Shown here piece by piece: positions 26,160 to 36,700 of a stretch of DNA of 44,426 nt. A program made the translations under genes and the position numbers. Numbering within the stretch: the first letter of the stretch is position 1; each line of letters starts with the position of its first letter. The notes beneath the pieces were generated by a model, which was given only the letters and a program-made list of their open reading frames with translations, did not search any database and was not told the origin of the DNA. The stretch is from Streptococcus pseudopneumoniae. GTDB lineage: Bacteria > Bacillota > Bacilli > Lactobacillales > Streptococcaceae. The stretch covers positions 1 through 44,426 of the forward strand of contig NZ_JUUO01000029.1 of assembly GCF_001074975.1 (NCBI RefSeq), read 5' to 3'.

Positions 26160-28403
26160 TTAGTCTATCTTACTAAAGTTTAGTAAGAGTGAACTGGTCA
26201 GAACAGATACAGAACTAAAGGCCATGGCTAGACCTGCCAGTTCTGGATTGAGGCTCAGTCCAACACCTGAAAAGACTCCTGCTGCTATCGGAATTCCGAC
26301 GACATTGTAAATAAAGGCCCAGAAAAGATTGAGCAAAATGCGATTAAAGGTTTTCTTACTCATGTCAAAGGCACGAACCACTCCTAAGAGGTTATTAGTT
26401 GTCAACACCAAATCTGCTGACTCGATGGCGATATCTGTTCCAGCTCCCATAGCAATTCCCACATCCGCTACGCTGAGGGCAGGAGCATCATTGATACCAT
26501 CCCCAACAAAGGCTACTTTGCCAGCCGCTTGTAGTTTATGGATTTCGTTGGCTTTTTCTTCTGGCAAGACACCTGCAATGACCTCTTCGATTCCGATCTG
26601 ATCGGCAATAGCACGCGCCACACCTGCATTGTCTCCTGTCAGCATGACTGTTTTAAGGCCTCGTTTTTTCAACTGACTGATGGCTAGCTTAGCATTTTCC
26701 TTAGGGATATCTTGCAGAGCAAGCAAGCCTTTGATTTCATTGTCCACAGCCAAGAACACAACTGTCTTAGCTTCTTTTTCCAGTTCTTCTAGTTTTTCTT
26801 GATAAATGCTAGAAATATCCATGCCATCCAGCATTTTAGCATTTCCAAGTAAGACTTGTTTTCCAGCTATTTGCCCTGAAACACCTTTTCCGTGCAAGGC
26901 TTGGAAATTTTCAACAGTTTGTAACTCAAGTCCAACTTCACTCGCTCGTTTCACAACGGCTTCAGCCAGTGGGTGTTGAGAAGCTTCTTCCAAGGAGGCT
27001 GCCAATCCAAGCACTTCTACTTCGTCGCCGATGATATCTGTTACCACAGGCTTCCCTTCCGTCAAAGTCCCAGTCTTATCAAAGACAAGAGTTTGGACTT
27101 TCTGGATTTCCTGTAGAACCATTCCATTTTTGAGGAGAACTCCCATCTTGGCACTGCGTCCTGTCCCTACCATAAGGGCTGTCGGTGTTGCGAGTCCCAA
27201 GGCACAAGGGCAGGCGATAATCAAAACCGCCACTCCGTAGAGAAGAGAGGACACAAAGCTAGCTCCAAGCACGACTACACTATCTCTCAACAAGACAAAC
27301 CAAACCCAAAAGGTCACAATCCCTAAAATGACAACTGCTGGAACAAAAATCCCTGAAACTTTATCCGTCAAGTCCTGAATCGGAGCACGACTTGTCTGAG
27401 CTTTCTTCACAAAATCCACAATCTGAGCCAAAACAGTCTCTGAACCAACTTTTTCTGCTCTAAAAACAAGCGTTCCACTATTATTGATGGTTGAGCCAAT
27501 CACAGTATCTCCAACTGTCTTATCCACAGGCAGACTCTCACCTGTCACCATAGACTCATCAATACTGGAGACACCTTCTACTACGATACCATCAACCGCA
27601 ATCTTTTCACCGGGACGCACTCGAATCAGGTCACCTACCTTGACTTGCTCCAAGGGGACTTGGACATAGTTATCCTCACGCAAGACTTCTGCAGTTTTAG
27701 CCTGCAAGTCAAGTAATTTCTCCACAGCTTGGGAAGTATTTTTCCGCATTTTCTCCTCAAAAACTGCCCCCATAAGAACGAAGAAGAAGATAAATGCAGC
27801 ACTTTCAAAGTAAACGGGGAGACCAGCGAAGAGGGCAACTAAGCTATAGAAATAGGCCACTAGGGTTCCCAGAGCAACCAAGGTATCCATGTTGGCATTG
27901 TGCTTTTTAAAACTAGCCCAAGCACTTTGGATATAAGGACCACCTGCTACTAGCATAATCGGTGTTGTGGCTAAAAAGGTTCCCCAACGCATAACTTGGT
28001 GACTAATTCCTCCTGTCGACATCCCAATCATGAGAATCACAAGAGGCACAGTAAAGATACTAGTAATCCAAAAACGCTGTAAAAGTGATAGAGATTTTCG
28101 AGTCTTCTCAACTACGGTATAACTCCCCTTTTGCATCTTCATGCCACAAGAAAATTCATGTTGACCTAATTCTTGAGGTGTAAATCGAATGACTTTCTCC
28201 TCATCTACGCCGATTGGTTCCAAGATGCCTTCTTCTTCAAATAGAATTTCCTTATAACAGTTTGAAGGTGTCACACGGTGAAAGGTGATCTCAGCAGGAA
28301 CTCCTTTTTGCAGTTGAATGTGGGCTGGATGGTAGCCTTTGTCTGCCGTGATACGGATTTTTTGAACACCATTTTCAAGACTTGCTTTTACAATTTCAGT
28401 CAT
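26160..28403 (-). CDS. copA: Copper-exporting P-type ATPase CopA with cupredoxin-like N-terminus
   Basis: Cu(+) efflux pump of 747 aa in the cell membrane. Instead of the usual CXXC heavy-metal domain the N-terminus (about 1-100) is a cupredoxin-like domain with [10 protein letters not shown] as the likely copper site. Then come the membrane helices, the actuator loop VTGESLP, the transport motif ACPCALG (about 396-402), the phosphorylation motif DKTGTLT (about 440), the nucleotide site SQHPLAEAV and [10 protein letters not shown]. All catalytic residues are present. It is third in copY-cupA-copA, nine bases after cupA. Confidence 0.96.
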   Translation of the reverse strand: MTEIVKASLENGVQKIRITADKGYHPAHIQLQKGVPAEITFHRVTPSNCYKEILFEEEGILEPIGVDEEKVIRFTPQELGQHEFSCGMKMQKGSYTVVEKTRKSLSLLQRFWITSIFTVPLVILMIGMSTGGISHQVMRWGTFLATTPIMLVAGGPYIQSAWASFKKHNANMDTLVALGTLVAYFYSLVALFAGLPVYFESAAFIFFFVLMGAVFEEKMRKNTSQAVEKLLDLQAKTAEVLREDNYVQVPLEQVKVGDLIRVRPGEKIAVDGIVVEGVSSIDESMVTGESLPVDKTVGDTVIGSTINNSGTLVFRAEKVGSETVLAQIVDFVKKAQTSRAPIQDLTDKVSGIFVPAVVILGIVTFWVWFVLLRDSVVVLGASFVSSLLYGVAVLIIACPCALGLATPTALMVGTGRSAKMGVLLKNGMVLQEIQKVQTLVFDKTGTLTEGKPVVTDIIGDEVEVLGLAASLEEASQHPLAEAVVKRASEVGLELQTVENFQALHGKGVSGQIAGKQVLLGNAKMLDGMDISSIYQEKLEELEKEAKTVVFLAVDNEIKGLLALQDIPKENAKLAISQLKKRGLKTVMLTGDNAGVARAIADQIGIEEVIAGVLPEEKANEIHKLQAAGKVAFVGDGINDAPALSVADVGIAMGAGTDIAIESADLVLTTNNLLGVVRAFDMSKKTFNRILLNLFWAFIYNVVGIPIAAGVFSGVGLSLNPELAGLAMAFSSVSVLTSSLLLNFSKID

Positions 28404-28412
28404 ATCATTCTC

Positions 28413-28784
28413 CTATTCTACAATCATCTTGCCGTGCATCATATTCATGCCACAAGCAAAGCCAAATTCTCCAGCCTGCTCAGGTGTGATTTCCACTACA
28501 TACTCTTCCCCCATAGGCAGGTCCGCATGTACACCAAAATCTGGAAAAACAATTTGGTCCAGACAGGGTGAAGGATCCTTGCGGTCAAAGACAATGCGGG
28601 CTGGCACTGATTTCTTGAGGATAATCAACTCAGGCGTATAGCCCCCCATGACCTCCACTCGAATCTCTTGATAGCCCTTTTTTTGCTGGGCCTTTTGTCC
28701 AGATTTTTCAGGCTTTTTGAAAAACCAAAACAAGATAAACGCGATAAGGGCAATACAAATAATGGTTACAATGCTATTTAACAT
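28413..28784 (-). CDS. cupA: Membrane-anchored copper chaperone CupA
   Basis: A 123-aa protein with one N-terminal membrane helix (about 3-21), a Lys/Gln-rich linker and a cupredoxin-like domain. Copper ligands are the Cys in PSPCLDQ, the Cys in FACGMNMMHGKM and the Met residues after it. In pneumococcus CupA binds Cu(+) and hands it to CopA; the domain resembles the N-terminal domain of the adjacent CopA (DRKDPSPC and RVTPSNC correspond), so one probably arose by duplication of the other. Operon spacing is ten bases on each side. Confidence 0.94.
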   Translation of the reverse strand: MLNSIVTIICIALIAFILFWFFKKPEKSGQKAQQKKGYQEIRVEVMGGYTPELIILKKSVPARIVFDRKDPSPCLDQIVFPDFGVHADLPMGEEYVVEITPEQAGEFGFACGMNMMHGKMIVE

Positions 28785-28794
28785 GACGTCTCCT

Positions 28795-29190
28795 TTACAT
28801 ACAATTACATTTTACTTCTGTTACAGCGCTTGATTTCTTCTCAGAAATCACAGCTTCCAAGTCTTCCAAGTCAGCCTGAGTAAAATCACATTCAGCAATC
28901 AAATCAGCCAACAAGTTCTTAATCCTACGAGAACAAACCTTGTCCTTGATATCTTGGACAAGTAAATCCCGACTTTGGTCCAAAGTTAAAAGGGCTGAAT
29001 AGACAAAGAACTTGCCTTCTTTTTTCCTTGTCAGACACTCTTTCTCAACCAAACGAGCCAAAAGAGTTTGAATGGTTGACTTGGACCAGTCGAACCGCTC
29101 CGCCAGAACCCTGATCAAATCCGTACTGGTCTGCTCTCCTTGCATCCAAATAATCTTCATGACCTGCCATTCTGCATCTGAAATCTGCAT
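28795..29190 (-). CDS. copY: Copper-responsive repressor CopY
   Basis: BlaI/CopY-family winged-helix repressor of 131 aa. The DNA-binding domain is residues 1-70 (ISDAEWQVMKIIW and STIQTLLARLVEK). The C-terminus ends KCNCM, giving one CXC; E. hirae CopY has a longer CXCXXXXCXC hook, so metal sensing may need both monomers. Copper displaces zinc and releases the operator in the family. Start at ATG 29190 with AGGAGG seven bases upstream; a GTG two codons earlier is less likely. Confidence 0.95.
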   Translation of the reverse strand: MQISDAEWQVMKIIWMQGEQTSTDLIRVLAERFDWSKSTIQTLLARLVEKECLTRKKEGKFFVYSALLTLDQSRDLLVQDIKDKVCSRRIKNLLADLIAECDFTQADLEDLEAVISEKKSSAVTEVKCNCM

Positions 29191-29208
29191 AATCACACCT
29201 CCTAAATC

Positions 29209-29260
29209 TACATTTGTCGATTACAATTATTAGTATACTCCTAAAATCTACGTTTGTCAA
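29209..29260 (-). promoter_or_regulatory. cop promoter with two CopY operators
   Basis: -35 TTGACA (29255-29260), 17-base spacer, -10 TATACT (29232-29237). Two cop boxes of the KACANNYGTA type on the minus strand: GACAAACGTA (29249-29258), over the -35, and GACAAATGTA (29209-29218), just before the ribosome site. Both lie in a larger direct repeat ending in AGATTT..AGGAG. Confidence 0.92.
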
Positions 29261-29322
29261 TTAAAAAAATCGAATCTTTCTCTTTTTTTAATCTTCATTA
29301 CAAAGGTGATTAAAACACAAGC

Positions 29323-29346
29323 AAAAACCTCCACACTCAGTGGAGG
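29323..29346 (-). terminator. Terminator of lctO
   Basis: Perfect arms CCTCCAC/GTGGAGG around five bases, followed on the minus strand by TTTTTG. Confidence 0.92.
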
Positions 29347-29358
29347 CAAACTGTTTTA

Positions 29359-30495
29359 TCAATACAATTTTAAGTCACGAGGATCAACTGGGAAGGTTGG
29401 GTTGTATGGGTTGTGACGAAGTTTAAAGTGTTTGACATCTTCAATTGTCTGAGTTCCAGACAACTGCATAACTGTCTTCAATTCCGCATTCAAGTGTTCA
29501 AAGACTTGACGCACACCGACACTACCACCGAGAGCCAAACCATAGATGACAGGGCGGCCAATTGCTACCAAGTCTGCTCCTGATGCCAAGGCTTTAAAGA
29601 CGTGTTGACCACGACGAACACCAGAGTCAAAGACGATTGGTACACGTTTGTCAACTGCTTCTGCTACTTCTTGAAGTGAGTCAAAGGCAGCTGGTCCACC
29701 GTCGATTTGACGACCACCGTGGTTGGTTACCCAGATACCAGAAGCTCCTGCAGCAAGCGAACGTTCAACGTCCTCACGGCATTGTGGTCCTTTAACGTAA
29801 ACTGGTAATCCTGAGTATTCAGCAATGAATTCTACATCACGTGGAGATAGGCGTTGTTTCGCTGATTTGTAAACAAAGTCCATTGATTTTCCAGCACCTT
29901 CTGGCAGGTATTCTTCAACAATCGGCATGCCAACTGGGAAGACAAAACCATTACGCTTGTCCACCTCGCGATTACCCCCTACAGTAGCGTCTGCCGTCAA
30001 GACAATCGCTTTATAACCTTCAGCCTTCACACGATCCATGATGTGGCGGTTGATACCGTCATCTTTACTAAAGTAAAATTGGAACCAATGAGGTGTCCCT
30101 TGAAGGGCTTCCGAAATTTCTGGAAGGTCTACAGTAGAGTAAGAGCTAGTTGTATAGAGGGAACCGAACTCATGCACACCACGCGCAGTCGCCACTTCAC
30201 CCTGTTCATTTGCCAATTTATGAGCCGCAACAGGCGCCATAATGATTGGTGAAGACAGTTTTTCACCAGCAAATTCAATCTCTGTACTTGGATTTTCAAC
30301 ATTACAAAGAGTATGAGGAACGATGAGTTTGTGGTTAAAGGCGCGAATATTCTCTCTTAAAGTAAAAGTATCTTCCGCTCCACTAGCGATATAGCCAAAT
30401 GCTGCTTTAGGAATAACTTGTTGCGCCATTGGCTCCAAATCATAGGTATTGATGAAATCTACATGACCTTCTGCATTGCTTGTTTTGTATGACAT
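29359..30495 (-). CDS. lctO: L-lactate oxidase (FMN-dependent)
   Basis: FMN flavoprotein of 378 aa of the 2-hydroxy-acid oxidase family: L-lactate + O2 to pyruvate + H2O2. The N-terminal helix region DLEPMAQQVIPKAAFGYIASGA, here cited in part, the FMN stretch PIIMAPVAAHKLA and the active-site WVTNHGGRQIDGGPA (catalytic His and Arg, about 264-278) are present. Length and context fit LctO rather than a glycolate oxidase. It lets the cell reuse lactate and feeds SpxB with pyruvate. GGAGG precedes the ATG and a cre-like palindrome lies upstream. Confidence 0.94.
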   Translation of the reverse strand: MSYKTSNAEGHVDFINTYDLEPMAQQVIPKAAFGYIASGAEDTFTLRENIRAFNHKLIVPHTLCNVENPSTEIEFAGEKLSSPIIMAPVAAHKLANEQGEVATARGVHEFGSLYTTSSYSTVDLPEISEALQGTPHWFQFYFSKDDGINRHIMDRVKAEGYKAIVLTADATVGGNREVDKRNGFVFPVGMPIVEEYLPEGAGKSMDFVYKSAKQRLSPRDVEFIAEYSGLPVYVKGPQCREDVERSLAAGASGIWVTNHGGRQIDGGPAAFDSLQEVAEAVDKRVPIVFDSGVRRGQHVFKALASGADLVAIGRPVIYGLALGGSVGVRQVFEHLNAELKTVMQLSGTQTIEDVKHFKLRHNPYNPTFPVDPRDLKLY

Positions 30496-30512
30496 AAAAT
30501 GTCCTCCTTAAT

Positions 30513-30528
30513 AAGTAAGCGTTTACTT
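30513..30528. promoter_or_regulatory. cre-like palindrome before lctO
   Basis: AAGTAAGCGTTTACTT is an imperfect palindrome with a CcpA core, 18 bases before the lctO ATG, in the untranslated leader. Confidence 0.6.
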
Positions 30529-30669
30529 TTGTATGTTACAAAAATATCTTAACTCTTTTTTCAAAACTTTTCAAATATTTTGTTTGGAAATTTCAGAAAA
30601 ATTATGGCTATGATAAAAAATCTTTATAACGGCAATAAAAAATACATATTATCCAAAGGAGATTTTAAG

Positions 30670-30678
30670 TGCTACAAT
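30670..30678 (+). promoter_or_regulatory. Extended -10 promoter of the amino acid ABC operon
   Basis: TG-C-TACAAT, 33 bases before the TTG start of the first permease gene. No clear -35. Confidence 0.5.
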
Positions 30679-30711
30679 AACTGTATTATTTCTAGATGGG
30701 AGGTTCTATTT

Positions 30712-31392
30712 TTGGATTGGTCCATTGTTGAACAATATCTACCACTATATCAAAAGGCATTCCTTCTAACCTTGCATATTGCAGTTTGGGGAATTTTGGG
30801 ATCCTTTCTGCTCGGTTTAATCGTTAGTATCATCCGGCATTATCGAATTCCTGTTTTGGCGCAAGTAGCGACAGCCTACATTGAATTGTCACGTAATACG
30901 CCCCTTTTGATTCAACTCTTCTTTCTCTACTTCGGTCTTCCCCGAATCGGGATTGTCCTATCTTCAGAAGTCTGTGCTACTTTAGGACTGGTCTTTTTAG
31001 GAGGCTCCTATATGGCAGAGTCTTTCCGAAGTGGGCTGGAAGCTGTCAGTCAAACCCAGCAGGAGATTGGATTAGCTATCGGTCTGACACCTCTACAGGT
31101 CTTTCGCTATGTGGTTCTTCCGCAAGCAACAGCGATTGCTCTACCGTCTTTTAGTGCCAATGTCATTTTCCTCATCAAGGAGACCTCTGTTTTCTCAGCA
31201 GTGGCTTTGGCCGACCTTATGTACGTCGCCAAGGACTTGATTGGGCTCTACTATGAGACAGACATTGCGCTAGCTATGTTGGTAGCTGCTTATCTGATGT
31301 TGCTGCTACCCATCTCACTGGTCTTTAGCTGGATAGAAAGGAGGCTACGCCATGCAGGATTCGGGAATCCAAGTACTCTTTCAAGGAAATAA
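30712..31392 (+). CDS. Polar amino acid ABC permease (first), TTG start
   Basis: Membrane permease of 226 aa of the HisM/GlnP type. Hydrophobic segments begin at about residue 18, and the conserved ATPase-coupling EAA-type loop AIGLTPLQVFRYVVLPQA is near residues 126-143. The TTG at 30712 (then DWSIVEQYLPLY) is chosen because GGGAGG lies eight bases upstream and the family start matches; the frame is open for 44 more codons, but the translated extension is unlike any permease start. It overlaps the next gene by 41 bases. With the second permease it makes a heterodimeric channel, probably for glutamine or another polar amino acid. Confidence 0.9.
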   Translation: MDWSIVEQYLPLYQKAFLLTLHIAVWGILGSFLLGLIVSIIRHYRIPVLAQVATAYIELSRNTPLLIQLFFLYFGLPRIGIVLSSEVCATLGLVFLGGSYMAESFRSGLEAVSQTQQEIGLAIGLTPLQVFRYVVLPQATAIALPSFSANVIFLIKETSVFSAVALADLMYVAKDLIGLYYETDIALAMLVAAYLMLLLPISLVFSWIERRLRHAGFGNPSTLSRK

Positions 31393-32029
31393 TCTACTGA
31401 GAATCATACAGGGACTGGGCGTTACCATTGGGATATCCATCCTGTCTGTCCTCTTATCCATGATATTCGGAACGGTCATGGGAGTTATCATGACCTCCCA
31501 TTCTAGAATCGTACGATTTTTAACACGATTGTATCTGGAATTTATCCGTATCATGCCCCAGCTGGTGCTACTCTTCATCGTTTATTTCGGCTTGGCTCGA
31601 AACTTTAATATCAATATCTCAGGTGAGACTTCAGCTATTATTGTTTTCACCCTCTGGGGAACAGCTGAGATGGGGGACTTGGTTCGTGGAGCTATCACTT
31701 CCCTCCCCAAGCATCAGTTTGAAAGTGGACAGGCACTTGGCTTAACTAAAGTGCAACTCTACTACCACATTATCATCCCTCAAGTCTTGAGAAGACTGCT
31801 GCCACAAGCCATCAACCTTGTTACTCGGATGATTAAAACCACTTCCTTGGTTGTCTTGATTGGGGTTGTTGAGGTTACCAAGGTTGGGCAACAAATCATT
31901 GATAGCAATCGCCTGACCATCCCAACCGCTTCCTTCTGGATTTATGGAACCATTCTGGTCTTATATTTCGCAGTCTGCTTTCCTATTTCCAAACTATCCA
32001 CTCACTTAGAAAAATATTGGAGGAACTAA
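31352..32029 (+). CDS. Polar amino acid ABC permease (second)
   Basis: Second membrane permease, 225 aa, with about five helices and the coupling loop ALGLTKVQLYYHIIIPQ near residues 129-145. GAAAGGAGG lies seven bases before the ATG, which is inside the end of the previous gene, so the two are translationally coupled. The N-terminal GLGVTIGISILSVLLSMIFG is typical of the HisMQ family. Confidence 0.92.
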   Translation: MQDSGIQVLFQGNNLLRIIQGLGVTIGISILSVLLSMIFGTVMGVIMTSHSRIVRFLTRLYLEFIRIMPQLVLLFIVYFGLARNFNINISGETSAIIVFTLWGTAEMGDLVRGAITSLPKHQFESGQALGLTKVQLYYHIIIPQVLRRLLPQAINLVTRMIKTTSLVVLIGVVEVTKVGQQIIDSNRLTIPTASFWIYGTILVLYFAVCFPISKLSTHLEKYWRN

Positions 32030-32788
32030 ATGTCTGAAACTATCTTAGAAATCAAGGAACTAAAAAAATCCTTCGGAGACAATCCTATCCTCCAAGGACT
32101 TTCTTTAGATATTAAAAAGGGGGAAGTTATCGTCATCCTAGGACCATCTGGTTGTGGTAAAAGCACGCTACTTCGCTGTCTCAATGGTTTAGAAAGTATT
32201 CAAGGAGGAGATATCCTGCTGGATGGCCAGTCCATTATTAGCAATCAGAAAGACTTTCACCTCGTTCGCCAAAAGATTGGCATGGTCTTTCAAAGCTATG
32301 AACTCTTTCCCCATCTGGATGTCCTACAAAACCTTATCCTAGGTCCTATTAAGGCTCAAGGTCGCGACAAGAAGGAAGTAACGGAAGAAGCTCTGAAACT
32401 ACTGGAACGTGTCGGATTGTTGGATAAACAACATAGCTTTGCGCATCAATTATCTGGTGGACAGAAGCAACGGGTTGCAATTGTCCGTGCCCTTCTCATG
32501 CATCCAGAAATTATCCTCTTTGACGAAGTGACTGCTTCGCTGGATCCAGAAATGGTGCGTGAGGTGCTGGAACTTATCAATGATTTGGCTCAAGAAGGCC
32601 GTACCATGATTTTAGTAACCCACGAAATGCAGTTTGCCCAAGCCATTGCAGACCGCATTATCTTCCTAGACCAAGGGAAAATTGCTGAAGAGGGAACAGC
32701 TCAAGCCTTCTTTACCAATCCGCAAACCAAACGAGCTCAGGAATTTTTAAACGTCTTTGACTTTAGCCAATTTGGCTCATATCTATAA
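32030..32788 (+). CDS. Polar amino acid ABC transporter, ATPase
   Basis: ATP-binding subunit of 252 aa of the GlnQ type: Walker A GPSGCGKS (about 38-45), signature LSGGQKQRVA, Walker B IILFDEVTASLDPE and switch His in VTHEMQFA. The DEVTASLDPE form (Val in place of Pro) is found in part of this family. The ATG directly follows the TAA of the second permease with GGAGG upstream. Confidence 0.93.
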   Translation: MSETILEIKELKKSFGDNPILQGLSLDIKKGEVIVILGPSGCGKSTLLRCLNGLESIQGGDILLDGQSIISNQKDFHLVRQKIGMVFQSYELFPHLDVLQNLILGPIKAQGRDKKEVTEEALKLLERVGLLDKQHSFAHQLSGGQKQRVAIVRALLMHPEIILFDEVTASLDPEMVREVLELINDLAQEGRTMILVTHEMQFAQAIADRIIFLDQGKIAEEGTAQAFFTNPQTKRAQEFLNVFDFSQFGSYL

Positions 32789-32799
32789 AGGAGATTCTT

Positions 32800-33666
32800 A
32801 TGAAACTATTCAAACCACTCTTAACTGTTTTGGCACTTGCCTTTACCCTTATCTTTGTCACAGCTTGTAGCTCAGGTGGAAATGGTGGTGCATCATCAGG
32901 TAAAACCACTGCCAAGGCTCGCACAATCGATGAAATCAAAAAAAGCGGTGAGCTACGAATCGCCGTGTTTGGAGATAAAAAACCGTTTGGCTACGTTGAC
33001 AATGATGGTTCCTACCAAGGTTACGATATTGAACTTGGGAACCAATTAGCGCAAGACCTTGGCGTGAAGGTTAAATACGTTTCAGTCGATGCTGCCAACC
33101 GTGCGGAATACTTGATTTCAAACAAGGTGGATATTACCCTTGCCAACTTTACAGTAACTGACGAACGTAAGAAACAAGTTGATTTTGCCCTTCCATACAT
33201 GAAAGTCTCTCTTGGTGTTGTATCACTTAAGACTAGTCTCATTACAGATGTCAAACAACTTGAAGGTAAAACCTTGATTGTCACAAAAGGAACGACTGCT
33301 GAAACTTATTTTGAAAAGAATCATCCAGAAGTCAAACTCCAAAAATACGACCAATACAGTGATTCTTACCAAGCTCTTCTTGACGGACGTGGAGATGCCT
33401 TCTCTACTGACAATACGGAAGTCCTAGCTTGGGCGCTTGAAAACAAAGGATTTGAAGTAGGAATTACTTCCCTCGGTAATCCAGATACCATCGCAGCAGC
33501 AGTTCAAAAAGGAAACCAAGAATTGCTAGACTTCATCAATAAAGATATTGAAAAATTAGGCAAGGAAAACTTCTTCCACAAGGCCTATGAAAAAACACTT
33601 CACCCAACCTACGGTGACGCTGCTAAAGCAGATGACCTAGTTGTTGAAGGTGGAAAAGTTGACTAA
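32800..33666 (+). CDS. Polar amino acid ABC transporter, binding lipoprotein
   Basis: Substrate-binding lipoprotein of 288 aa. The signal ends in the lipobox VTAC (Cys about residue 23), then a Gly/Ser-rich spacer. The mature part is a type II binding fold: GELRIAVFGDKKPFGYVD, the SBP_bac_3 opening, and YDIELGNQLA with the Asp that holds the amino group of the ligand. It binds a polar amino acid, perhaps glutamine, glutamate, aspartate or cystine; I cannot choose. AAAGGAG lies before the ATG. Last gene of the operon. Confidence 0.92.
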   Translation: MKLFKPLLTVLALAFTLIFVTACSSGGNGGASSGKTTAKARTIDEIKKSGELRIAVFGDKKPFGYVDNDGSYQGYDIELGNQLAQDLGVKVKYVSVDAANRAEYLISNKVDITLANFTVTDERKKQVDFALPYMKVSLGVVSLKTSLITDVKQLEGKTLIVTKGTTAETYFEKNHPEVKLQKYDQYSDSYQALLDGRGDAFSTDNTEVLAWALENKGFEVGITSLGNPDTIAAAVQKGNQELLDFINKDIEKLGKENFFHKAYEKTLHPTYGDAAKADDLVVEGGKVD

Positions 33667-33679
33667 GTTTTAAAAAGAA

Positions 33680-33734
33680 AAACGGACAAGACTAGAATTC
33701 TGGTAATCAGAATCTCTATCTTGTTCGTTTTTTA
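33680..33734. terminator. Bidirectional terminator between the ABC operon and the G5/CAP gene
   Basis: Outer arms AACGGACAAGA/TCTTGTTCGTT (one mismatch) with TTTTTT on the plus strand, around an inner hairpin AGAATTCTG/CAGAATCT; AAAAA on the plus strand before the stem gives a T-run for the minus strand too. Confidence 0.82.
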
Positions 33735-33735
33735 T

Positions 33736-36700
33736 CTAGTCCATCATAGATGCAATTTCCATTATTGCAACAACGTTTGTTGGATTATCAGAAGTCAATG
33801 AATGATTTGCGAACCCAAGAGCAACACGGAATTGTACATTCTTGTTTGCTGGGCTATAACCATCACCCATCATCATAGCTGCATAGTGACCTGGTGAGTG
33901 TTTCCATACAGTATAGAAGTAGTGAGCTAACGCTTTTTCATTTGTAAGACTTACAATATCCCAAACAGATGTTGTTTCTGCTGTATTTTCAGTCATTGCA
34001 TTTGTTTGTTTATAGAACTCTGGATCATAAGCAGTTGACCAACGAGAGCCGTCCGGACGTTTGTGCTTACCTTCCTTCTTACCTTGGTAACGCAATGAAC
34101 CATGATCTGCCATTTCATTTGCACGAATATTGGCAACTCGAGTTAGTTCGCTATCATCTGCTGCGATTGTTGCAGGAGTCAATCCTTTACGAGTACGTTC
34201 TTCGTTAAGAAGTTCCATGAAGTGTTCATTAAGTTTACGATTATCTACGATTTGTTCAAGCTTATCAAGTTCTGCTTGAGAGAGGCGAGATGCTTTCCAA
34301 ACTGAGATAAGTCCACTGTCTCGAGGAAGTTCATCTTCATCATCTGTTGTATCAACCGCCACACGGTCTTTATCAGATTGAGAAAGATTGTCGTGTAGAT
34401 ACTTAGCACTACGGTGATCTTCATTGTTTGGATCCAAACCATTTTTACCTAGGCTCTTAACGTCTTTCCAAGTGCCATCAATGTCATAGTTTTCATCACT
34501 TGTTGGAACTACAACATCTGTTGGGTCAGCGACACGTTTTTTCTTAGTACCATTAAAGGTGATTGTGTCAACTGCATCTTGAATTTCAACTAGCTCACGA
34601 CTTTTAACAGTTCGTTCACCAGTTTTATTGTTTACTGAAATAACTTTACGATAACGTTTGAATCCATCACGTCCGTTTTCAGTACGAGTTTCACCTTCGA
34701 AAAGGTTAGAATCATTTTCAGTACGAGAACCGTGTGAAATTGTTTCAGTTTCTTCTTCAGTAACTTCAGACATCAATTTCTTAGTTCCATAATGAACAAC
34801 TTTTTGTTTAGCTGGAACTGTGTTGATAAGTTCACGACTTACTTCGGTACGGTTTTGATACTCATCATTTAGATACTTAACTTTGTAAGTTTCTTTACCA
34901 TTTACCGCATCTTCAACTCGTTCATCACCTTCAAAAAGTTCAGGATCAGCAACTCGTTTTTCACCTTCAGCGGTAAGAACTTTATCTTCGTTAGCATAAG
35001 TGTAACGATCTTTAGTTCCAACTTCGACTACTTCATTCACTGCTGGAACAGTTTCAGTATTTATTAGCTCACTCTTAACAAGTTTACCATCTTCATAGTA
35101 GTCTTTGTAGTTTTCGATGATTTCACCGTTTTTACCTTTAGTTTTAACTACTCGTTGATCATTGAAAAGTTTATCGCTTTTAATTTCAACAGTCTTGAAA
35201 GCTTCCCCTTCTTTGCGCTCAACTCGAGTTTTGTTTTCAGTTAAAACTTTATGAGTTCCAACTCGAACAACCTCTTTAACCGGTTTAACTTCATCACTTT
35301 TAACTACGGAAGAACGACCATCATCATAAACAATTGTAGTTTCTGTATAAAATCCTTTTTGACCTTTTGTTTCAACTACACGTTTACCTTCATTAAGGGT
35401 CTCGTCTTTAACTTCTTCAGTTTCGTAATTTACTTCAACTGTTCGAGAAGTGCGACTTGTTTCAATGTTTTCACCAGTTCCGATTTCTACAATTTCATCA
35501 ACTGCAGGAACTTCATTTTCTCGTTTTTCATCACGAGAAACTTCCGTACCATCTGGAGTGGTTACAACTGTAGTAACAAGTTCATAAGAACCATCCTTAC
35601 CAGCTTGAATTACTTTTTTCTCACCTTTCGGAAGGTCTGGATTTGTGTTGCTAGTAACTTTATGTTCAACCTTGTGGTTTTCACGAGTTACAGTTTCAAT
35701 GTTTTTCTTAGCAACTTTTTTTCCGACATGAACAACTCGATTTTTTGCCTCTTTTTGAGTAGATGAAACAAGAGTACGACCAGTTTCTACACCGTCTTCA
35801 AGTGTTACAGTGTATACTTCAAGTTTTTCACCAGCTTTACCGGCTTCCACTTCTTTTTCTACTCCAGCATCCAATTTTTCATCTGGAACGTATTCTGTAC
35901 CTGGAAGAATAGGAGTGCGAACCAATTCTTCTTTTGTAGTACGAACCACTTCTTTAGAAGTTTTAGTCCCAACATGGATAACTTTATCAACTGCAGGAGT
36001 TGTTTGAGTTCCTGTTACTGTACGACTAACTTCCACACCATTTTCAATGGTAATTGTGTAAGTTGTTTCTGTTTTTCCTGTAACACCTTCTTGAACAACT
36101 TGAGTCTCCCCAAGGCTAAGGTTTGCATCTGGGACATGTTGTACCCCAGGTTCAATAACAGAAGTTTGTACTTCAGTTCGAGTAGTTACGACTTTTTTAA
36201 CTTCAGGCTGAGCTGGAACTTCAGGTTTTCCTGGAATAGCTGGTTTAATAACTTCTTCAGTCGTTGTTTCACCAACTACAGTATTAGTTTTACCAGTTTC
36301 AACTTGTTCTTTGTTTCCTGGTAAAGTTGCTTGGTTATTACCTTCAACCTTATCTTTTTTCTCTTCTAAAGTTTTTTCTTCTTTAGTTGGAGTACCAGTT
36401 GTTTGGTCTTTGTTTTCTGGAACAGTTGGAGTTGTAACTTTAGTTTCAACTTCTTTTTTCTCTTCCTTTTTATCTGAGACCTTATCTTTTTCTGGTTTAG
36501 CTTCAGGCAATGCAGGCTGAACTTCTGGAGTGCCTTTTTCGATAATTACCAATTCTGGCAGTTTAGGCTGAACTGCTGGGATGCCTTTATCATCTTTAAC
36601 TTCAACCTTTTTAGTTAGGTTATCAGATTTTTCCAATATTTTATTATCTTTATTAGCTACTTCTAATCTAGAAACTTGCTCAACTGCGTCTTCACCCTCA

